From Pseudomonas gingeri (GTDB lineage Bacteria; Pseudomonadota; Gammaproteobacteria; Pseudomonadales; Pseudomonadaceae): DNA of 64,000 nucleotides. Position 1 is the first letter of the stretch. Each line of letters begins with the position of its first letter. Location: positions 509,114-573,113 of the forward strand of contig NZ_JACAOR010000008.1 in the NCBI RefSeq assembly GCF_013386115.1. The letters run 5' to 3'. Under the pieces are notes generated by a model, which saw nothing but the letters and a program-made list of their open reading frames with translations, ran no database searches and was not told the DNA's origin. A program made the position numbers and the translations under genes. This document shows positions 22,973 through 30,981 of the stretch, one piece after another.

Positions 22973-24586
22973 TCAGGCCTCGATCCCCAGGATATCCCGG
23001 GCCACGGCTTCGGCGATGCGAATGCCGTCGACGCCAGCCGAGAGGATCCCGCCGGCATAACCGGCACCTTCGCCGGCCGGGAACAGGCCCTTGACGTTCA
23101 GGCTCTGCATCGACTCGTTGCGGGTGATGCGCAACGGTGACGAGGTGCGGGTTTCGATGCCGGTCAGGACCGCATCGTGCAGCGAGTAGCCCTTGATCTG
23201 GCGTTCGAAGGCCGGCAGGGCCTCGCGGATGGCTTCGATGGCGAAGTCCGGCAACGCCAGCGCCAGGTCGCCCAGGGCCACCCCGGGCTTGTAGGACGGC
23301 TCGACGCTGCCCAGCGCGGTCGAGGGTTTGCCGGCGATGAAGTCGCCGACCAGCTGCGCCGGCGCCTCGTAGTTGCTGCCGCCGAGCACGAAGGCGTGGG
23401 ACTCCAGGCGCTCCTGCAGCTCGATACCGGCCAGCGGGCCACCCGGATAATCCACCTCGGGGGTGATGCCGACGACGATGCCGGAGTTGGCATTGCGCTC
23501 ATTGCGCGAGTACTGGCTCATGCCGTTGGTCACCACCCGGTTCGGCTCCGAGGTGGCGGCGACGACGGTGCCGCCGGGGCACATGCAGAAGCTGTAGACC
23601 GAACGACCGTTCCTGGCGTGGTGCACCAGTTTGTAGTCGGCGGCGCCCAGTTTCGGGTGCCCGGCGTACTTGCCCAGGCGGGCGCTGTCGATCAGCGATT
23701 GCGGGTGTTCGATGCGGAAACCCACCGAGAACGGCTTGGCTTCCATGTACACGCCACGGCTGTGGAGCATGCGGAACGTGTCGCGGGCGCTATGCCCCAG
23801 CGCCAGGATCACATGGCGCGAGTCCAGCTGTTCGCCGCTGTCGAGTACCACGCCGGTCAACTGGCCGTCGTCGATCAGCACGTCGGTGACCCGTTGCTGG
23901 AAGCGCACTTCGCCGCCCAGGGCCTCGATCTGCTGGCGCATGTTCTCGACCACGCCGGTCAGGCGGAAGGTGCCGATATGCGGTTTGCTGACGTAGAGGA
24001 TTTCTTCCGGCGCCCCGGCCTTGACGAACTCGTGCAGGACCTTGCGACCGTGGTGTTTCGGGTCCTTGATCTGGCTGTACAGCTTGCCGTCGGAGAAGGT
24101 CCCGGCGCCGCCCTCGCCGAATTGCACGTTGGATTCGGGGTTGAGCACGCTTTTGCGCCACAGGCCCCAGGTGTCCTTGGTGCGCTGGCGCACTTCCTTG
24201 CCGCGTTCGAGGATGATCGGCTTGAAGCCCATCTGTGCCAGCAGCAGGCCGGCGAAGATCCCGCAGGGACCGAAGCCGACGACGATCGGGCGGGTGCCGA
24301 GGTCGGCCGGCGCCTGGCCGACCACGTGGTAGCTGACATCCGGTGCCGGGTTGACGTTGCGGTCGTCGGCGAACTTCTTCAGCAGGGCTTCTTCGCCCCG
24401 GGCCGAGAGGTCGATGGTGTAGATGAAGCACAGCTCGGACGACTTCTTGCGGGCATCGTAGCTGCGCTTGAACAGGGTGAAATCGAGCAGGTCATCGCTG
24501 GCGATGCCCAGGCGCTGCACGATGGCGGGCCGCAAGTCTTCATCGGGATGGTCGATCGGCAGCTTGAGTTCGGTGATTCGTAACAT
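22973..24586 (-). CDS. FAD-dependent oxidoreductase (COG2509-type)
   Basis: A 537-residue protein. The dinucleotide-binding motif PIVVGFGPCGIFAGLLLAQMG is around residue 100, followed by a second landmark FGEGGAGTFSDGKLYSQIKDP and the C-terminal FAD segment GLFPAGEGAGYAGGILSAGVDG. The architecture is that of uncharacterised bacterial FAD dehydrogenases (COG2509). Start MLRITELKLPIDHP was chosen over an upstream frame that lacks conservation. It seems to form an operon with trmO. The substrate is unknown. Confidence 0.88.
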   Translation of the reverse strand: MLRITELKLPIDHPDEDLRPAIVQRLGIASDDLLDFTLFKRSYDARKKSSELCFIYTIDLSARGEEALLKKFADDRNVNPAPDVSYHVVGQAPADLGTRPIVVGFGPCGIFAGLLLAQMGFKPIILERGKEVRQRTKDTWGLWRKSVLNPESNVQFGEGGAGTFSDGKLYSQIKDPKHHGRKVLHEFVKAGAPEEILYVSKPHIGTFRLTGVVENMRQQIEALGGEVRFQQRVTDVLIDDGQLTGVVLDSGEQLDSRHVILALGHSARDTFRMLHSRGVYMEAKPFSVGFRIEHPQSLIDSARLGKYAGHPKLGAADYKLVHHARNGRSVYSFCMCPGGTVVAATSEPNRVVTNGMSQYSRNERNANSGIVVGITPEVDYPGGPLAGIELQERLESHAFVLGGSNYEAPAQLVGDFIAGKPSTALGSVEPSYKPGVALGDLALALPDFAIEAIREALPAFERQIKGYSLHDAVLTGIETRTSSPLRITRNESMQSLNVKGLFPAGEGAGYAGGILSAGVDGIRIAEAVARDILGIEA

Positions 24587-24694
24587 GACAGGGTCCAGTG
24601 TGCGGGCCACGCGGGCGCGCCGGCTTTACAACAAACCGGTGATTATAAGCCCCAACGGGTGTTTTCCGTGAGGCTTGAATGGCAGCTCGTCGAA

Positions 24695-25366
24695 TCAGTC
24701 GTTACGTGCGCCGCCGAAAACGCCGCAACCACGCTGGACCTGGCCATTGACTCGCAACTCGGCGCTCAGGCTCTGGACGCTGCCGGTGACGCTGTCGACG
24801 CAACGCTGGGGTGCGACCCACAGCTCGATACGCTGGTTGTTGCCTTCGGTGCTCAGGCTGAAACGGCCGTCACCCAGCTGTTCTTCCAGGTAGGGCAGGA
24901 CGATGGCCGGTTGCTTGTCGCGTTCGAGGACCAGGCCGCTGCCACTGGCCTTGAACGACCAGTCCGGACCATGGCCACTGGCGATCACGGTCTGGCGCTT
25001 GAAGTCGGGATCGCCGCAGGTGCCGGTGCCGCGCTCCAGGCGATAGATCTGTTGCAGGTTCATCTGGCCGTCGGAGCCGTCGGCCTTGCTCGCGGAAAAG
25101 CTGCCGCGCAGGTCGGCGAACAGTTTGCCGGGCTTGCTCGCCAGGCTGGCGGCCTCCTGGGCGATGCTGGTGTTGCCGCTGTCGTTGACGACAAAGCGAC
25201 GTTGTTCCTGGCACGGCTGGAACATCAGCTTGCCGTCGACGCTGCTGAGCTCGCCTTGCATGCGGCTCAGGCCGGCGGTGGAGTTCGACGGTTGCGGGGC
25301 GAGCATCTGGCACCCGGCGAACAGGGGCAGCAGGGCAAGGAACATGAGGGAACGGGCGGCATGCAT
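24695..25366 (-). CDS. Secreted lipoprotein, META/COG3650-like
   Basis: A 223-residue lipoprotein. The signal peptide MHAARSLMFLALLPLFAGC has a lipobox ending LFAGC. The mature part has a Cys-containing segment (LMFQPCQEQRRFVV) and paired Cys near the end (APQRCVDS, QRGCGVFG), with two domains around DWSFKASGSGLVLERD. It resembles putative COG3650-type lipoproteins of Pseudomonas. The role is unknown; localisation to the outer membrane is inferred. Confidence 0.8.
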   Translation of the reverse strand: MHAARSLMFLALLPLFAGCQMLAPQPSNSTAGLSRMQGELSSVDGKLMFQPCQEQRRFVVNDSGNTSIAQEAASLASKPGKLFADLRGSFSASKADGSDGQMNLQQIYRLERGTGTCGDPDFKRQTVIASGHGPDWSFKASGSGLVLERDKQPAIVLPYLEEQLGDGRFSLSTEGNNQRIELWVAPQRCVDSVTGSVQSLSAELRVNGQVQRGCGVFGGARND

Positions 25367-25445
25367 CGTGGGGTCTCCTGGCAAGTGCCGCCACGTTACT
25401 CAGGCTGGGCGAGCATCACAAGTCCGGCAGACGATGATGCGCCCT

Positions 25446-25544
25446 CTGTAGGAGCCGGCTTGCTGGCGATCCGCCGTAGGCGGCCAGTCAGTCAGATCTT
25501 CCGGCGGCGGTATGCCTGCGATCGCCAGCAAGCCGGCTCCCACG
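25446..25544. repeat. REP pair between lipoprotein and SDR genes
   Basis: GTAGGAGCCGGCTTGCTGGCGAT at the left and ATCGCCAGCAAGCCGGCTCCCAC at the right form an inverted REP pair with a 50-base centre. Confidence 0.85.
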
Positions 25545-25559
25545 GGGGGGTGTTTCCTT

Positions 25560-26159
25560 TCAGCCGACGTGATAGGTCTGGCCAGTCTGCAGGCCTTCCA
25601 CGCTCTTGGCATAGGCGAGGGCCACGTCCGCCGCCGGCACCGGCTTGAAGCCGCGGAAATAGGGGGCATAGCTGCCCATGGCTTCCACCAGCACGTTCGG
25701 GCTGACCGAGTTGACGCGCAGGCCGCGTGGCAGCTCGATGGCGGCGGCCTTGACGAAGCCGTCGATGGCGCCGTTGACCAGGCTGGCAGAGGCCCCGGTG
25801 CGGATCGGATCGCGGTTGAGGATGCCGCTGGTGAGGGTGAACGACGCGCCGTCATTGGCGTATTCGCGCCCGATCAGTACCAGGTTGACCTGGCCCATCA
25901 GTTTGTCCTGCAGGCCAAGGGCAAAGTCCTTTTCGCTCATGTCGGCCAGCGGGACGAAATTCACGTTGCCGGCGGCGCAGACCAGGGCATCGAACTTGCC
26001 GGTCTGCTCGAACAGTCTGCGAATCGATGCGCTGTCGCTGATATCCACGTGCAGGTCACCGCTGGTGCGGCCGATCCTGATGATCTCGTGACGAGGGGCC
26101 AGCTCTTTTTCGATGGCCGAGCCGATGGTGCCCTGGGCGCCAATCAAAAGAATTTTCAT
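25560..26159 (-). CDS. Short-chain dehydrogenase-fold protein lacking catalytic Tyr/Lys
   Basis: A 199-residue Rossmann-fold protein. The glycine motif is ILLIGAQGTIGSAIEKEL and the NAG-like motif is LVCAAGNVNF. At the place of the SDR active site YxxxK the sequence reads GASASLVNGAIDGFVKAAA, so Tyr and Lys appear replaced by Ala and Asn. This fits the Lin1944-like subgroup, described as lacking typical active-site residues. It may bind NAD(P) without classical dehydrogenase activity. It is divergent from the LysR gene at 26273, which may regulate it. Confidence 0.85.
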   Translation of the reverse strand: MKILLIGAQGTIGSAIEKELAPRHEIIRIGRTSGDLHVDISDSASIRRLFEQTGKFDALVCAAGNVNFVPLADMSEKDFALGLQDKLMGQVNLVLIGREYANDGASFTLTSGILNRDPIRTGASASLVNGAIDGFVKAAAIELPRGLRVNSVSPNVLVEAMGSYAPYFRGFKPVPAADVALAYAKSVEGLQTGQTYHVG

Positions 26160-26272
26160 CCTGCGGTTCCTCCAGTGAGTGGTTGAGCTTTTAGTCTAGA
26201 GTGGATTTTTCCGCAGATAAGCGTGCTAATAGGCAACCTTTGGTTTTCTTTTGGAAACAATCCGTGAGTGAA

Positions 26273-27172
26273 ATGGATGATCTGGCGGCGTTTGCCGTGC
26301 TGGTCGAGGCGGGCAGCTTTACCCTGGCTGCCCAGCAACTGGGTTGCAGCAAGGGGCAGTTGTCCAAGCGCATCAGCCAACTGGAGGCGCAATTCTCCGT
26401 GGTGCTGCTGCACCGCACCACGCGACGCCTGAGCCTGACCGCCGCTGGTGCGGCCTTGCTGCCCCAGGCCCAGGCGCTGGTGATGCAAGTGGAGCGGGCG
26501 CACCAGGCCCTGGCCCGGCTCAAGGACGATATCGCCGGTCCCGTCCGCATGACGGTCCCGGTGTCCCTCGGGGAGACCTTCTTCGACGGACTGTTGCTGG
26601 AGTTTTCCCGGGACTATCCCGACGTCCAGATCGAACTGGACCTGAATAACGGTTTCCGCGACCTGGCCCGTGAAGGCTTCGATCTGGCGATCCGTACCGA
26701 GGTCGGCAGCGACGAGCGCCTGGTGGCCCGGCCGTTGCTGGTCATGACCGAACTGACCTGCGCCAGCCCCGCCTATCTGGAGCGCCACGGCGAGCCGCGC
26801 ACACCCCAGGAATTGGCCAGCCACCGTTGCCTGCTCAACAGCCACTACAGCGGCCGCGAGGAGTGGCAGTACCACCGTGAACATGAATTGCTGCGGGTAC
26901 GGGTCGCCGGCCCCTTTGCCAGCAATCACTACAGCCTGTTGAAAAAGGCCGCACTGGTGGGCGCCGGCATAGCCCGCCTGCCGTCCTATGTCCTCCCCGC
27001 GGAGCTGGCGGACGGCCGCCTGCGCTGGTTGCTGCGGGACTACCGCACCCGTGATATGCCGTTGTACCTGGTGCACCCTTACCAGGGCGGCTTGCCGCGG
27101 CGTACCCAGGTATTGGCCGACTACCTGATCGGCTGGTTCAAGCGCAGCGGCGAGGCCCTGGATCGGTTGTAG
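26273..27172 (+). CDS. LysR-family transcriptional regulator
   Basis: A 299-residue LysR protein of the CrgA/AaeR-like group: helix-turn-helix DDLAAFAVLVEAGSFTLAAQQLGCSKGQLSKRI and effector domain with GFDLAIRTEVGSDERLVARPL. Start MDDLAAF at 26273 gives the family length; GTG 26264 is possible. It is divergent from the SDR-like gene with about 110 bases between, the usual LysR/target layout. The inducer is unknown. Confidence 0.87.
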   Translation: MDDLAAFAVLVEAGSFTLAAQQLGCSKGQLSKRISQLEAQFSVVLLHRTTRRLSLTAAGAALLPQAQALVMQVERAHQALARLKDDIAGPVRMTVPVSLGETFFDGLLLEFSRDYPDVQIELDLNNGFRDLAREGFDLAIRTEVGSDERLVARPLLVMTELTCASPAYLERHGEPRTPQELASHRCLLNSHYSGREEWQYHREHELLRVRVAGPFASNHYSLLKKAALVGAGIARLPSYVLPAELADGRLRWLLRDYRTRDMPLYLVHPYQGGLPRRTQVLADYLIGWFKRSGEALDRL

Positions 27173-27197
27173 GTATCAATCCTGAAACAGCACAAAC

Positions 27198-27520
27198 CTG
27201 GTAGGAGCTGGCTTGCCAGCGATGAGGCCCTTGAGCCCTGCGGCGTCTGCCCAGACGCTATCGCCAGCAAGCCGGCTCCTACAGATCGGTGTATCACCGC
27301 AAAGGATCAAGCTGCCCCCGACCCTGTAGGAGCTGGCTTGCCAGCGAAGAGGCCCTTGAGCCCTGCGGCGTCTGCCCAGACGCTATCGCCAGCAAGCCGG
27401 CTCCTACAGATCGGTGTATCACCGCAAAGGATCAAGCTGGCCCCGACCCTGTAGGAGCTGGCTTGCCAGCGAAGAGGTCCTTGAGCCATGCGACGTCTGT
27501 AGACGCTATCGCCGGCAAGG
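27198..27520. repeat. Tandem REPIN array (three copies, about 125-bp period)
   Basis: GTAGGAGCTGGCTTGCCAGCGA begins near 27201, 27325 and 27451, giving periods of 124 and 126 bases. The first two units contain a full inverted partner (TCGCCAGCAAGCCGGCTCCTAC) and identical spacers including GATCGGTGTATCACCGCAAA. The third is degenerate: its second half reads CGCCGGCAAGGACCGCG and lost the closing palindrome. The array fills the 378 bases between the LysR gene and the DoxX gene; no gene was seen in it. Confidence 0.88.
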
Positions 27521-27550
27521 ACCGCGTCACGTCGAGGAGGGTGCAATCGA

Positions 27551-28054
27551 TCAGCGGTAGCGTCTGGCAATCAGCTGATCGATGGAGAACACTCCCGGTC
27601 CCTTGGCCATCAGCAGCAACAGGATGGCCATCCAGGTGCCGTGGGTCGGGTAGGCGTCCGGGTAGACGAACAACTGGATGGTCAGGGTCATGCCGAACAG
27701 CGCCAGCGCCGAGAAGCGCGTGGCGAAACCCAGCAGGATCAGCACCGGGAAAAAGTGTTCGCCGAACGCGGACAGATGGGCGGCGATTTCCGGTGACAGC
27801 AGCGGCACCTTGTATTCACTGGCGAACAGCGGAATGGTCGAGTTGGCGAGGCGCGGCACGCCCAGGTCAAAAGTGCCTGAGACCAGGTCGATGGCAAAAC
27901 CCTGGACCTTGGTCTGTCCCGACTTCCAGAACACGGCGGCAATGGAGAAACGGGCGACAAAGGCAATCAGGCTGTAGGGGATCATCTCGAACAGCTGGAT
28001 GATCCGCCCGATCAGGCGCGCGACGGGATTCTGCGATTCAGTGCGAGTGTTCAT
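27551..28054 (-). CDS. DoxX-family membrane protein of the bufferin operon
   Basis: A 167-residue DoxX protein with four membrane helices: FVARFSIAAVFWKSGQTKV opens the domain, and FFPVLILLGFATRFSALALFGMTL and GTWMAILLLLMAKGPG follow. DoxX proteins are linked with thiol/redox handling at the membrane. Its ATG overlaps the stop of the DUF2063 gene (ATGA), and it is the last gene of a four-gene operon with a DUF2282 precursor and DUF692 enzyme. In related metal-handling RiPP operons a DoxX protein is a frequent fourth member. Confidence 0.88.
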   Translation of the reverse strand: MNTRTESQNPVARLIGRIIQLFEMIPYSLIAFVARFSIAAVFWKSGQTKVQGFAIDLVSGTFDLGVPRLANSTIPLFASEYKVPLLSPEIAAHLSAFGEHFFPVLILLGFATRFSALALFGMTLTIQLFVYPDAYPTHGTWMAILLLLMAKGPGVFSIDQLIARRYR

Positions 28055-28827
28055 GGTCGGGCCTTTTCTTCTGATTGCAGGTGGATGATGGCGCTGTGGC
28101 GAATCAGCAGGGCGAGCGCCTGGCTGGGGTCGAACCCGGCACTGGCTTCTGCGGCGCGGACGATGGCCTCGCCCAGCGGCGCGTCGTTTTGCAGGCTCTG
28201 GATAAACGCCAGGGTGCCGCTGTCGATCCTGAATACTTCGACTTGCCAGTGCTGGCGCAAGACCAGCGCTGCTTCGCCCTGTGTCGGGTCGACCTGATCC
28301 AGGCGGTGCTCGCCCTGGTGGGTCTGCCATAACGACACTACGGCATGGGCTGAATCCAGCACGGCGAGAGCGGGGTGCAGGTGCATGCGCAACGTGACCA
28401 GGGACTCCGGGTCGGCAAGGTAGTGGCCGATGTGTTCCGGGCTGACCGGCGTCGCATCGGCGGCGTGATAGGCGTTGATCCGCAAGCGCTCCAGGCGGGC
28501 GACATCGGCCAGGTAAGGCACGCTCGCCGCCGGGGCGAAGTCCTGGATAAAGTCGCCGAAGTCCTGGCCGTAATGGTTGAGGATCGGGCTGCGAGGCGGG
28601 CATTGCCGGAGGTAGAGGCCGGCCATGGCACGGAAGAACGCCTCGCCGACCAGTTTCATGACCACCGGGTAGCTGTCCGCCAGGGCATTGATCAGCGAGC
28701 CCTGGACATTGTTGCGGTACACCGCGAAACGACTGGCCGGATCGGCCCCGTTGACGCTGCACAGGCCGGGTGGGCAGGGCAGTTGCGGGTCGAGCAGCGC
28801 GGCGCTGAAGCGGGCCTGGTCGCTCAT
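28051..28827 (-). CDS. bufC: DUF2063 protein, MNIO partner (BufC/HvfC-like)
   Basis: A 258-residue protein. The N-terminal DUF2063 domain is seen in FSAALLDPQLPCPPGL, RFAVYRNNVQGSLINALADSYPVVMKLVGEAFF and YGQDFGDFIQDF, and a second domain follows from about residue 120. In DUF692 RiPP systems this partner recruits the precursor peptide to the MNIO enzyme. It overlaps both neighbours by four bases (ATGA), indicating a tightly coupled operon. The symbol is by analogy with the bufferin nomenclature. Confidence 0.87.
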   Translation of the reverse strand: MSDQARFSAALLDPQLPCPPGLCSVNGADPASRFAVYRNNVQGSLINALADSYPVVMKLVGEAFFRAMAGLYLRQCPPRSPILNHYGQDFGDFIQDFAPAASVPYLADVARLERLRINAYHAADATPVSPEHIGHYLADPESLVTLRMHLHPALAVLDSAHAVVSLWQTHQGEHRLDQVDPTQGEAALVLRQHWQVEVFRIDSGTLAFIQSLQNDAPLGEAIVRAAEASAGFDPSQALALLIRHSAIIHLQSEEKARP

Positions 28828-29714
28828 CGGCGCACCTCGGCTCGATCCAGCAGCGATTGGGCCTGCGCGGCTTCGCCAAGGAGCACGGCAAAGGCCGGCA
28901 GCTGGTTGTCGCGTTCGATCAGGGTCGGCTTCGCGCCGATCTTCGCCAGCACCTGTTGATAGAGGGCCCAGACCGCCTGGTCGATGGGCGCGCCATGATC
29001 GTCGATCAGCAGCCGGTCGCCGAGGTTGTCGGCGTCCTCGGCAAATCCGGCCAGGTGGATTTCTCCCACCGCGTGCAAGGGCAGCGCTTCGATATAGGCC
29101 CACGCGTCGCGCTGGTGGTTGATGCTGGAGACATAGACGTTGTTCACGTCCAGCAACAGCCCGCAACCGGTACGGCGGATGATTTCGCTGATGAAGTCCG
29201 CCTCGTCCAGGGTCGAGCGCTCGAACTGCAGGTAGGTGGCCGGGTTCTCCAGCAACATCGGGCGTTTCAAGGTGCTTTGGACCTGGTCGACATGTTCGCA
29301 GACCCGCCGCAGGGTGGCCTGGTCATAGGCCAGTGGCAGCAGGTCGTTGAGAAACACCGGGCCGTGGGTCGACCAGGCCAGGTGTTCGGAAAAGGACTGG
29401 GGCTGGTAGCGCTCGATCAGCAGCGCCAGGCGCTCGAGGTGTTGCTTGTCCAGTGGGCCTTCGGTGCCGATGGACAGGCCGACGCCATGCAGCGACAGCG
29501 GATACTGTTCGCGGATCAGGCCCAGGTAATGGTGAAACGGTCCGCCGGCGACCATGTAGTTTTCGGCGTGGACCTCGAAGAAACCGAGGTCGGGGCGGGT
29601 TTCCAGGACCACCTGGAAGTGTTCGGCCTTGAGCCCCAGCCCGCAGCGGGCTGGGAGCCCGGCGCCAATGGCCTGAGCGGGATGATGGGCAGTGGATTGC
29701 AGTAGCGTGGACAT
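28824..29714 (-). CDS. bufB: DUF692 multinuclear non-heme iron oxidase (BufB/HvfB-like)
   Basis: A 296-residue TIM-barrel DUF692 enzyme (MNIO family, relatives MbnB and TglH). Candidate metal ligands sit in FFEVHAENYM, LSLHGVGLSIG, FSEHLAW, LLLDVNNVYVSSINH and GEIHLAGFAED, the conserved His/Glu/Asp/Asn clusters of the family. MNIOs oxidatively rewrite Cys residues of precursor peptides. The DUF2282 precursor lies just upstream and DUF2063 just downstream, so the substrate is very likely the 29741 protein. The exact modification cannot be read from sequence; thiooxazole formation is known for related bufferins. Confidence 0.92.
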   Translation of the reverse strand: MSTLLQSTAHHPAQAIGAGLPARCGLGLKAEHFQVVLETRPDLGFFEVHAENYMVAGGPFHHYLGLIREQYPLSLHGVGLSIGTEGPLDKQHLERLALLIERYQPQSFSEHLAWSTHGPVFLNDLLPLAYDQATLRRVCEHVDQVQSTLKRPMLLENPATYLQFERSTLDEADFISEIIRRTGCGLLLDVNNVYVSSINHQRDAWAYIEALPLHAVGEIHLAGFAEDADNLGDRLLIDDHGAPIDQAVWALYQQVLAKIGAKPTLIERDNQLPAFAVLLGEAAQAQSLLDRAEVRR

Positions 29715-29740
29715 CTTCGGCGCTCAGGCTGGTAGGAGAA

Positions 29741-30040
29741 TCAGGCCGCTGGGCCCTGTTTCAGGCTGCCCATGCCGTTCGGGGTCTTGATGGTTTCGCA
29801 GGTACCGGCGGGGACGAGTTTCCAGGCGTTGGCCTGGTAGTCCTTGGCCGACGTGCCGGCGCAGCTGGTGCCGGCGCCCGCGGCGCAATCGTTCTGGCCC
29901 TTGAGGGCCACGCCGTAGCATTTTTCCATTTTGGCGGCGTCGTCGGCATGCGCGGTCATCGGCAAGGCAGCCATGCTCAGTGCGGAACCGAGGGCCAGGG
30001 CGAGGGTGGCGGCGGACAGGGTGCGGGAAGTGGTGCTCAT
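29741..30040 (-). CDS. bufA: DUF2282 RiPP precursor (bufferin-like)
   Basis: A 99-residue precursor. A signal peptide (residues 1-32, ending PMTAHA) is followed by a core with four Cys at residues 41, 52, 60 and 81: EKCYGVALKGQNDCAAG, TSCAGTS and PAGTCETI. This is the DUF2282 pattern. DUF2282 proteins are substrates of MNIO enzymes in bufferin operons, where modified Cys residues bind copper in the periplasm. Start MSTTSRTLSA with GGAGA upstream was chosen. It is first in the operon bufA-bufB-bufC-doxX. Confidence 0.88.
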   Translation of the reverse strand: MSTTSRTLSAATLALALGSALSMAALPMTAHADDAAKMEKCYGVALKGQNDCAAGAGTSCAGTSAKDYQANAWKLVPAGTCETIKTPNGMGSLKQGPAA

Positions 30041-30135
30041 GGTCGATCTCCGATGGTTATCAATGATGGAAGCAGTGGTTGGATGGGTTTCATTGCGTTC
30101 CTGCCTTACTTGAGCGGCGAGGGCGGGGTTTGTTA

Positions 30136-30166
30136 CAGCATGCTGCAAAAATAATCGATTATTTTT
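30136..30166 (-). promoter_or_regulatory. Adjacent perfect palindromes upstream of the bufferin operon
   Basis: A 10-bp palindrome CAGCATGCTG (30136-30145) stands next to a 20-bp perfect palindrome (30147-30166, AAAAATAATCG and its complement), about 105 bases before the bufA start. With no loop these look like protein-binding operators rather than terminators. The regulator is unknown. Confidence 0.5.
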
Positions 30167-30212
30167 CGGCGGAGTATAAAGATCCGCTCTCCCGGCGTTT
30201 GCGCGGGCAAAG

Positions 30213-30234
30213 AAAAGCCCCGAATGATCGGGGC
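30213..30234 (-). terminator. Terminator of the liv operon
   Basis: On the minus strand GCCCCGA and TCGGGGC (30217-30234) form a 7-bp hairpin with a four-base loop followed by a T run, 46 bases after the livF stop. Confidence 0.8.
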
Positions 30235-30279
30235 CTGTCCTTGGAGCGGTGTATCAGGGCCTGCCTGTTACGGGGCGGA

Positions 30280-30981
30280 TCAACCACCCAGGTAGGCTTC
30301 GCGTACCTTGGGATCGGTCAGCAGGTCGTTGCCGCTGCCTTCCATCACCACCCGGCCGTTTTCCAGCACATAGGCGCGGTCGGCGATTTTCAGCGCCTGG
30401 TTGGCGTTCTGCTCCACCAGGAACACCGTTACACCGTCCTTGCGCAGTTGTTCGATGATATCGAAGATCTGCTGGATGATGATCGGTGCCAGGCCCAGCG
30501 AAGGCTCGTCGAGCAGCAACAGCTTGGGCTTGCTCATCAGCGCCCGGCCGATGGCGAGCATCTGCTGTTCGCCGCCGGACATGGTGCCGCCGCGCTGGCT
30601 GAAGCGTTCCTTGAGCCGTGGGAACAGCTCCAGGACCTTGTCCATCTGCGCCTGGTAGTCGCCCTTGTCGGTGAAGAAACCGCCCATGGCGAGGTTTTCC
30701 TCCACGGTCAGGCGCGAGAACACGCGACGGCCTTCCGGCACCACCGCGATGCTCTTGCGCATGATCTGCGAGGATTCCTGTCCCACCAGCTCTTCGCCCA
30801 TGTAGCGGATGCTGCCGCTGTGGGCCCTTGGCGAGCCACAGAGGGTCATCAGCAGGGTCGACTTGCCCGCGCCGTTGGCACCGATCAGGGTGACGATCTC
30901 CCCCTGGCGAACCTCCACATTGACGCTGTGCAGGGCCTGGATCTTGCCGTAGAAGGTGGAAACGTTTTCGAATTGCAGCAT
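30280..30981 (-). CDS. livF: Branched-chain amino acid ABC transporter ATPase LivF
   Basis: A 233-residue ATP-binding subunit. Walker A GANGAGKSTLL, signature MSGGEQQMLAIGRAL and Walker B LLLLDEPSLGLAP are intact. The length and the C-terminal VLENGRVVMEGSGNDLL match LivF (BraG). It powers uptake of Leu, Ile and Val with LivG through the LivHM pore. It directly abuts livG (no gap). Confidence 0.97.
   Translation of the reverse strand: MLQFENVSTFYGKIQALHSVNVEVRQGEIVTLIGANGAGKSTLLMTLCGSPRAHSGSIRYMGEELVGQESSQIMRKSIAVVPEGRRVFSRLTVEENLAMGGFFTDKGDYQAQMDKVLELFPRLKERFSQRGGTMSGGEQQMLAIGRALMSKPKLLLLDEPSLGLAPIIIQQIFDIIEQLRKDGVTVFLVEQNANQALKIADRAYVLENGRVVMEGSGNDLLTDPKVREAYLGG

Noticed and set aside
27198..27520. 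CRISPR array at the regularly spaced palindromes
   Set aside because: Spacers are identical between units, period is about 125 bases and palindromes are REP type; this is a REPIN array.
28824..29714. Methanobactin biosynthesis gene mbnB
   Set aside because: Same DUF692 family, but the precursor is a secreted DUF2282 protein with four Cys rather than an MbnA-like peptide, and the partner is DUF2063 with DoxX; bufferin type fits better.
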